The notes under the pieces were generated by a model. It had not been told where the DNA came from and did not search any database. It saw only the letters and a program-made list of their open reading frames with translations. Positions 57,820 through 64,000 of a stretch of 64,000 nt of DNA are shown here, piece by piece; position 1 is the first letter of the stretch; each line of letters opens with the position of its first letter. This DNA is from Larix kaempferi (taxonomy: Eukaryota > Streptophyta > Pinopsida > Pinales > Pinaceae), in the NCBI GenBank assembly GCA_027924585.1, contig BSBM01000372.1, forward strand, positions 31,800,001 through 31,864,000. Reading direction: 5' to 3'. The translations under genes were made by a program, and so were the position numbers.

Positions 57820-60800
57820 CAGGTAATACCTTGGAATATTAGAGGTATCAATTCGGACTCCAAGCAGAGAAATTGAGAATCCTAATAAATAGAATACAGT
57901 CAAATAAGCCATCAATTATGATGCTTCAAGAAACCGAATGCACTACTTAAAAGTTAATTAAGATAGGATCAAAAACCTATAAATGATATCTAGAGCATGC
58001 ATTGGATGCCCAAGGAGCCTCTGGAGGGATAACCCTAGTATGGAACCCCAAAGAAATCCACCTGAGCAACTTCATCTCCTCCCCTAACTTCCTGGCTTCC
58101 AATTTTACCATCCTTTCCTCTAGAACAAAGGGTCTCTTAACCAATGTTTATGGATCCAATATAGTAGCCCATGAGCTTACCCTTCTTAATCAATTAACAG
58201 ACCTAAGCCACTCCTCTTCAGAGAACAATTGGATCCTTGGAGGAGACTTTAAAAGATAACCAATCTCAATGAGAAGAATGGAGGCCTCCGAAGGCTGGAC
58301 ATAGACTCCTTAGCCTTTCAACTTTTTATCGAAGACCTCCAATTGATCGATCTTGAGTCAAAAAATGGATTGCACACTTGGAACAACAAGCAGGGGGGTC
58401 TAGATAAATTGGTTTCAGGTTGGATCACTTACTGATATCTGAGAGCCTCATGAACCAAGACCAGGAAATTGAAGCCTTCATTATGGCAGCAACATGCTCA
58501 GATCATTGGCCTATCAACCTGATCTTTGGGAATAAAAGTTAGACAATATCAAAGCCTTTCAGATTTGAAACCTTTTGGCTACATCATGAGGACTTCATAA
58601 AAAATATTGACAAATGGTAGAAAGAGGCTGGCCTAGGGCACAGTCCGTCGATGCATTGCCTCCAAGTACACCTAAAATACCTTAAGTTAATTCTTAAAAA
58701 ATGGAATAAAGAAATCTTTGGAACTATCTTTGAAGAGAAGAGAGCTTTGGATACCAAAATGTGAAAGATTCAACAAGTTATCATTGAGAATGGAAGATCA
58801 GGAGAGATGGACCATCAAGCAAATGATCTTCAAGTTCAGATTGATAAAAAGACTCAAACAAGAAGAAAATCTCTAGAGGCAAAAATCCCAAGCTCTCTGG
58901 ATTCAAGATGGAGAAAAGAATTATAAATTCTTCCACAATGCCACGAAACAGAGAAGGAATGTCAACACTATATCTCTTCTACGATCCACTCAAGGAGACA
59001 TCCTAGATTCCAGAGAGGACATTAAAAAGGAATTAAACAACTTCTTCAAGCATCTGCTAGATGAACCAATATCAGATAGATCAGAGGCTATCAACAAAAT
59101 TACTCAGCAAATTCCCAAACTGGTCACTCCTGATTAGAACTCCTACCTTCCTAATCCAATCACCATGCAAGAAGTAGAGTTGGTCATCCAAGAGATGCCT
59201 ACGGGAAAGGCTCCTGGGCCCGATGGCTTCACCATCGATTTCTTTAAAGCATGTTTGACAATGGTGAAGGACGACATATGGCAGCTAGTTGAAGCATCAA
59301 GGAAAAGAGAAGGAGTACTTCAAGCCCTCAATGCGACCTTCCTCACTCTGATCCCCAAAAAAGATGGCACCCTTGATCCCTCCCAGTTCCGCCCTATATC
59401 CCTCTGCAATGTTGTCTACAAGATCATAACTAAATCAATAGCCAATAGATTGAAACCCCTCCTTCCTGCTTTGATTTTGGAGGAACAAATGGGGTATGTG
59501 GAAGGAATACAAATTTTGGATGGTATCTTTCCATCCCATAAAGCCATTCACACTCTCAAAACTCAGAAACGTCTTCGAGAGTTTTCCTCTTAAAATCGGT
59601 TATCCAAGCAATGCCTCTCTACCTCTTCTCAGTTAGGCAGCTCCCAAAAACATTCTCAAAAAAATTAGGAATATCCAAAGAAATTTCCTATGGAATGGTT
59701 CTCTTAATTCTCATAAGTGGGCTCTGGTTACATGGGATAAAGTTTGCAGGCCTAAGCCTCAAAGATACAAAAATCCTCGATAAGGTCCTCTCTACTAAAA
59801 CATGGTGGAACTTAGTCACTCGCCCCCTCTCCCCCTGGGCTTCAATATGGAGAGACAAGTACGAGCTCCCTGGCCTCATGGAGGACCTAATTAGAGTCAC
59901 AGGAGACAGGAGAGGCTCCATTATATGGAATTCTGCCTGGGCACAAAGAGAGCTCATCATAACTCACAGCTTTTGGGAAATCAGAGAAGGAAAGCATGCT
60001 CTCTTACGAGAAGATTCATGGCAACAACTTCCCCCTCTTATCAATCATCTAGAGCCAACAGTTGTTGTCAGCCACCCCTCGTTAAGAAACAAGAAAGTCA
60101 TCTCTGACTACTGGAAGCTAGATAACAGTTCTAGCGGATGGAGACAATGGATTAACAAAGATAACTGGATCTCGAGCACAGAAGAGCCTGATAGGGACTC
60201 ACCATGGAATGAGCTTCAAAGTAGAAAAAAAAGAAAGAAAGGCAAAGATCAATTGCGATGGGGATACAAGACATCAGGTACCTACACTATCAAAGAAGCT
60301 TACAATATAGTGTCATAAATTGACGACCAACATGAAGAACCCATTTGGAATAAAATATGGAAAGACAACTTTTGGCCCAAAATTTCTTTGTTCTTATGGT
60401 TAGTTATCCAAAACAAGATACTTACCTGGGATAAAATTTTGCGTAAGGGCTTCATTGTCCCTTTCAGATGCTACCTCTGTAAAATGCACCATGAATATAT
60501 GAACCACCTACTAATCAACTGCCCCTTCACAACCGATTTTTGGGACAAAGCGACCAGCCTCTTTAGACAGTCAGACAGAGAAGTTGGTTCCATTCGAAAT
60601 ACGCTAGCTAACTGGAGAACTAAGTCTTTCCACAACAACGTTCTCAACATAATCTAGAACCTCATCCCAAGTTTCATCATCTGGTTAGTATGGAAAGAGC
60701 GCAACAAAAGAATCTTCAAAGGAGAAAAACAAAACTTTGAACAAATCTGGAGCACCCTTCAATCCAATGTCCAAGAAACCCTCAATCAAACTCCTTGGTC

Positions 60801-61510
60801 CAATACATACAAGCATTGTGATGCTCAAGAACAAAGCATATGGAAGAGTTTCGCGCAATCACCAAGGTGACATCCTGTGGATCTTTGCAGGTTCTCTAGG
60901 CACTGAAACTAACAATGTGGCGGAATTGCAAGCCCCACTATCAGGAATCCATCTGGACCTGGATAAAAATCTCACCAAACTGATAATTGAGGGAGATTCT
61001 CAAATCCTCATCACGACCATTAACAAAATCATTCAAGGGTTGAAAATTTGGAAAATCACTAGCAGCTGGAGAATGACCTATGGCTTGGAGGAGCTGGCAG
61101 AGCTTCTTCCTAGGCTCAACATTACCACCCCTTCCCACGTCACCCGAAAGCGGAACCAACTGGCTAACATGTTGGCTAACATAGGTGTAAGCAATCGAGA
61201 AGAAGAACTACATATAGTGGGCGCCTCTATTGATCAACATGAGTGGGGGACAGAATGCCAAGCCATTTCCAACCAGGATTATCAGAACCCTCATGGCACT
61301 CCCACCTCGTCTAATCATTCGACCGACCACCGATGCATCCCCCTTTTCTCTGGTAGCGGACAGATCCTCCAAGTTCAAAGTCATGTAAACGACAACCAAC
61401 CCCTTTCCGACAAAATGGCTAGCTCTCCCACTCAATTGGATAACAACTCTCACCTTCTCTCTGATGTCAGGCAATGCATGGGAATCCACGAGGAGGACAC
61501 GTTTCAATAG
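57820..61510 (+). pseudogene. LINE2 ORF2: endonuclease, deleted reverse transcriptase, RNase H
   Basis: The endonuclease starts with WNIRGI near 57836 and shows GASGGITLVWNPKEI, VYGSN, WILGGDF and SDHWPINLIF (SDHWP at 58498-58512). The reverse transcriptase fingers show GKAPGPDGFTIDFF (near 59207), FLTLIPKKDGTLD and FRPISLCNVVYKIITK. Near 59585 the sequence jumps to FPLKSVIQAMPLYLFS, which normally lies after the F-x-DD catalytic box, so the whole palm is missing. The thumb and zinc-finger-like region (SLFLWLVIQNKILTWDKILR, CYLCKMHHEYMNHLLINCPF) and RNase H (NNVAELQAPLSGI, GDSQILITTI, RKRNQLANMLANIG) follow. It is dead by deletion and many stops. Confidence 0.9.
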
Positions 61511-62561
61511 TCAAGTATTCACGATTCTCAGGGAAGGAAGAGCAAGGACATTCAACCTGTCCCTTCTCCATTTATTTAACCGCCTCACCTTAATGTTGCC
61601 TCGCTTCTTACCTTTCTTGGTACCTTGTTTTCGGCTCTCCCCTCGTACTTTCCACTCATGGCAGTTATTGCCCATTTACTCCCACATGCTCCGATTAGAT
61701 TGCCGCCCCTGACTGTTAGCGAGCGTGAGATCCCCTTAATAATTCCAACCCTCTATCCCTCTTGCTTAAAATCCCCTCCCCACTCTACAACCAAGTCATT
61801 CTTCTCACTCTTTGTCCTCTACTCGAGCCTGTCTCTCTTGACCTCACGCTTTCTTCGTGGGCTCTTATGGAAGACTTATTCTTTTGGTGGCTTTCTATGG
61901 CAAATAAGCATGAGCTCTGGTCCTCCGTCGATGATGATTGCAGGTTTGTTGAGCAAGGGGAAGGCCCCTCTCATCTCATAAATCAGTTGCGAACCAAAAG
62001 AATTTGCAAACCGGCCTGGAAACCTATGGATTGGACAAGTCCCATGACATCAAAAGGGTCTGCCACACAGCCAATTTCTTCTGTGAAAACGTAAGCGTGA
62101 AAGCTCAGAAGGACATAGAGAATATGGAGTCTGAAATTCAAGCCTCCAAGGAAGGCCAAGTTGATAATAAGAAGTATTAGGTCTTCGTGAACTGGATAAT
62201 TGACCCTGAGCCCTCTAGAAGCCGAATGAATCTCTTCAACCGCACCTTGGACCTCTATTGGTCCATGAAGACCCTTATTGCTAAATCGATGGAGGAAAAG
62301 GAGGAGAAAGCCAAGGAACATCAGAATCAACTTGAGGAAATTCTGCAAATAATGAAGTCCATGGAAAAAATCCCATCCCAGTTGAAGATTATCGAAGCCA
62401 AGCAAGACCTCCTGTCCAAAATCATGGGCTACAAGTTTGAAGTAACCAAAGTTGCCGAGCAGAATGTCAGCCAAGTCAAGAAGCAGTTGGATTCTCATCT
62501 TCAGAAGCTCGTCATCATCGACGAAGATTATACAACCCCTGTTGGATCCTTGGTGCGGTAA
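61511..62561 (+). pseudogene. LINE2 extra 3' ORF with coiled coil, unknown function
   Basis: After RNase H an open frame from about 61738 (LLKIPSPLYNQVILLTLCPL, SWALMEDLFFWWLSMANKHE, LRTKRICKPAWKPMDWTSPM) changes frame near 62060. It continues with AQKDIENMESEIQASKEGQV, a TAG at 62178 in a likely Trp position, then VFVNWIIDPEPSRSRMNLFN and a 60-residue heptad-rich helix (EEKEEKAKEHQNQLEEILQI, EAKQDLLSKIMGYKFEV) to the stop at 62559. Plant LINEs normally end soon after RNase H, so an extra protein-like segment of about 260 residues is unusual. It could be captured host sequence or a lineage-specific third ORF. I do not recognise the family. Confidence 0.5.
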
Positions 62562-63049
62562 AGTGTTTCATTCTAAGATCCCTCTATTTTTTGTCTCTGT
62601 TTTTTTCAGCCATACCCAAGCTTGCTACGTTTTGGTTACCAATCCTTTCTCTCTATTCCCGGCTGGTTTATTGCTACCTTTTCTTAATGTCAATCCTAGC
62701 AAATCTCTCTTCGTTGATACTACTCTTTTGATACAAAGCTCAACATAACAACTTTTTGTTGTAAAGCCCTGTTCTCGATGAGACATTTCAGGCTCAAAGC
62801 ATTTTCAAGTTGATAAATCTTTTGCAAACTCTTGCACACGCTTCATGTGGCTCTATTTTCCTTAAGGAATAGCATCTGCATGTCCACTTTTTTTTTTACT
62901 ATATGTAACTCTTTTCTTTTTATTTTAATATAATAGAAAGCTCCATCTTATTTAAAAAAAAAAAAAAACAAAACAATTTCATTTCAAAATTTCTTTTTAT
63001 TTTAATATAATAGAAAGCTCCATCTTATTCTTAAAAAAAAACAAAACAA
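62562..63049 (+). other. LINE2 3' untranslated region with duplicated poly(A) tail
   Basis: The last part, ctttttattttaatataata then gaaagctccatcttatt and an A-run, occurs twice (about 62915-62985 and 62990-63060). Each copy ends in A-runs followed by acaatttcatttcaaaa, the target-site sequence. The duplication therefore includes the junction itself. Confidence 0.8.
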
Positions 63050-63070
63050 AACAATTTCATTTCAAAAGAG

Positions 63071-63299
63071 TGTGAGGTACGATTTTTTTAATATATAATA
63101 TAAAATCAAACATCGAGATGTTTTTCTTTTTCACTTTCGAGTGTCCAGCATTCACAAGCTACTGAAGTGTGGACTTTAATAAATGTGAAAAGCAAAAGTC
63201 TCCTGCAATTTTAACTTGGCGCTGCGCCTCTAAAACTTGCTCGTGGGTTTTCCATTTCACAGATCAAAATCTGTTCCGAGTTCGAATCTCGCCGAGGCC
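63071..63299 (+). promoter_or_regulatory. RPT2 proximal upstream region and 5' untranslated region
   Basis: The 229 bp between the LINE2 target duplication and the RPT2 ATG. A TATA-like stretch (taatatataatataaaa) lies at 63089-63105, about 195 bp before the ATG. An inverted repeat GGCGC-T-GCGCC is at 63218-63228. The core promoter probably sits here, but the transcription start is not determined. Enhancer sequence that once lay upstream is now about 7 kb away, beyond the LINE. Confidence 0.5.
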
Positions 63300-63776
63300 A
63301 TGGGGCAAGCTCACGGCGGTGGCCTGAATCGCAAGGGCTCCTCGGACGACCGCAAGCAGGACGACAAGAAGGAGAAGAAATTCGAACCCGCGGCACCCCC
63401 AACTCGCGTTGGCCGTAAACAAAGAAAGCAGAAGGGTCCCGAGGCGGCAGCCCGGCTGCCCGTGGTGACCCCCCTGACCAAATGCAAGCTCCGGCTCTTG
63501 AAGCTTGAAAGGATCAAAGATTATCTTCTCATGGAGGAGGAGTTCGTCTCCAACCAGGAGCGGCTGAAACCCCAGGAGGATAAGAACGAGGAAGACAGGT
63601 CCAAGGTTGACGATCTGAGGGGATCTCCTATGAGCGTCGGTAATCTGGAAGAAATTATCGATGAGAATCATGCAATTGTTTCGTCTTCGGTCGGCCCCGA
63701 GTATTATGTCAATATTCTATCGTTTGTCGATAAAGACCAACTGGAGCCTGGATGTGCCATTCTCATGCACAATAAG
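63300..63776 (+). CDS. RPT2: 26S proteasome regulatory ATPase RPT2 (Rpt2/S4), exon 1
   Basis: RPT2 is one of six AAA ATPases in the base ring of the 26S proteasome regulatory particle. It unfolds ubiquitinated substrates and opens the 20S gate. Exon 1 encodes 159 residues. It begins [15 protein letters not shown], keeping Gly2 for N-myristoylation as known for Rpt2. Then come [20 protein letters not shown], the coiled-coil region ([31 protein letters not shown]), and the OB-fold part ending [12 protein letters not shown]. The Walker motifs lie in later exons beyond the window. The start was chosen because MGQ is conserved; an in-frame ATG at 63237 would add 21 residues with no similarity. The exon ends AAG before GTCTCG (63777), phase 0. 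GC content is clearly higher than the surrounding repeats, and there are no stops. Confidence 0.97.
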
Positions 63777-64000
63777 GTCTCGTGTTCAATTCCTTGCCCC
63801 TTTTTTATTTTATTTTAACAATTGTATTGTTTAAGATATCTCTGCCCCGAAAGCCGAACTAAGGGCGGAATCTTGTTGTGTTAATCTTAAGGTTCCTTAG
63901 ACGTCCGACTAAATTTGAATGGTCGGCATGTCATATATATGTTTTATGTAGCAGAATTGCATATCAGGGTTTGTTTATGAGAGACTGCCATGTTAGTAAC
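63777..64000 (+). other. RPT2: RPT2 intron 1 (incomplete)
   Basis: It begins GTCTCG after a conserved reading frame. A T-rich start (ccttttttattttattttaa) and AT-rich body are typical of a plant intron. No acceptor that restores the RPT2 frame is seen before the window ends. Confidence 0.85.

Larger units (their letters stand above)
56103..63049 (+). mobile_element. LINE2: near-full-length plant LINE, 6.9 kb, broken
   Basis: A 21-bp target duplication, aacaatttcatttSaaaaga plus g, lies at 56082-56102 and 63050-63070 with one mismatch. The 3' end is an A-rich tail. Between them are ORF1 (DUF4283 and zinc knuckle), ORF2 (endonuclease, part of reverse transcriptase, RNase H) and an extra downstream ORF. 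The reverse transcriptase palm is deleted near 59590. The insertion lies about 230 bp upstream of the RPT2 start codon and on the same strand. Confidence 0.92.

Noticed and set aside
63237-63299. Upstream in-frame ATG as the RPT2 start
   Set aside because: The 21 extra residues have no similarity to RPT2 and would mask the conserved N-terminal MGQ; ATG 63300 fits the family.

Overview
This window is nuclear DNA of a land plant with a large, repeat-packed genome. The only intact host coding sequence is the first exon of the 26S proteasome ATPase RPT2 at the right edge (ATG at 63300, splice donor at 63777). The only other host-gene trace is a broken 14-3-3 exon (55544-55830, minus). Nearly everything else is old, nested and mutated retrotransposon sequence. 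The element density and their decayed state suggest a gymnosperm-like genome, but this is inference and the species cannot be fixed from sequence alone.

Left third. Position 1-329 is the end of a Ty3-type LTR whose relative lies at 52712-53681. A plant-transposon-like ORF ('host locus H', about 2570-4128) follows. H was split by a 9.9 kb non-autonomous LTR element (element A, 4129-14045, 1609-bp LTRs, target duplication GGATG). About 360 bp further on H was split again by a Ty1/copia element (copia-1, 14409-20343, 499-bp LTRs, target duplication GTTGT).

Middle. A LINE (LINE1) begins near 22859 and resumes at 29732-35255. Its ORF1 was split by a minus-strand Ty3-like gag-protease element (E1, 23279-29731) that lost its 3' end. 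A related minus-strand element (E2, about 36530-53681) carries two nested insertions: copia-2 (37618-44680, about 1.5 kb LTRs) and a small gag-protease-only LTR element (47275-50430).

Right. After a degraded solo copia-2-type LTR (54057-55052) and the 14-3-3 fragment comes a second LINE (LINE2, 56103-63049) with a 21-bp target duplication. It lies about 230 bp upstream of the RPT2 start codon, so the gene's upstream region is now LINE tail.

No element has an intact polymerase. Two patterns stand out. In at least three unrelated LTR elements the leader just after the primer-binding site holds a CpG-rich, self-complementary repeat array. In the E1/E2 family zinc knuckles lie on both sides of the protease. 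No CRISPR array, tRNA or rRNA gene was seen.
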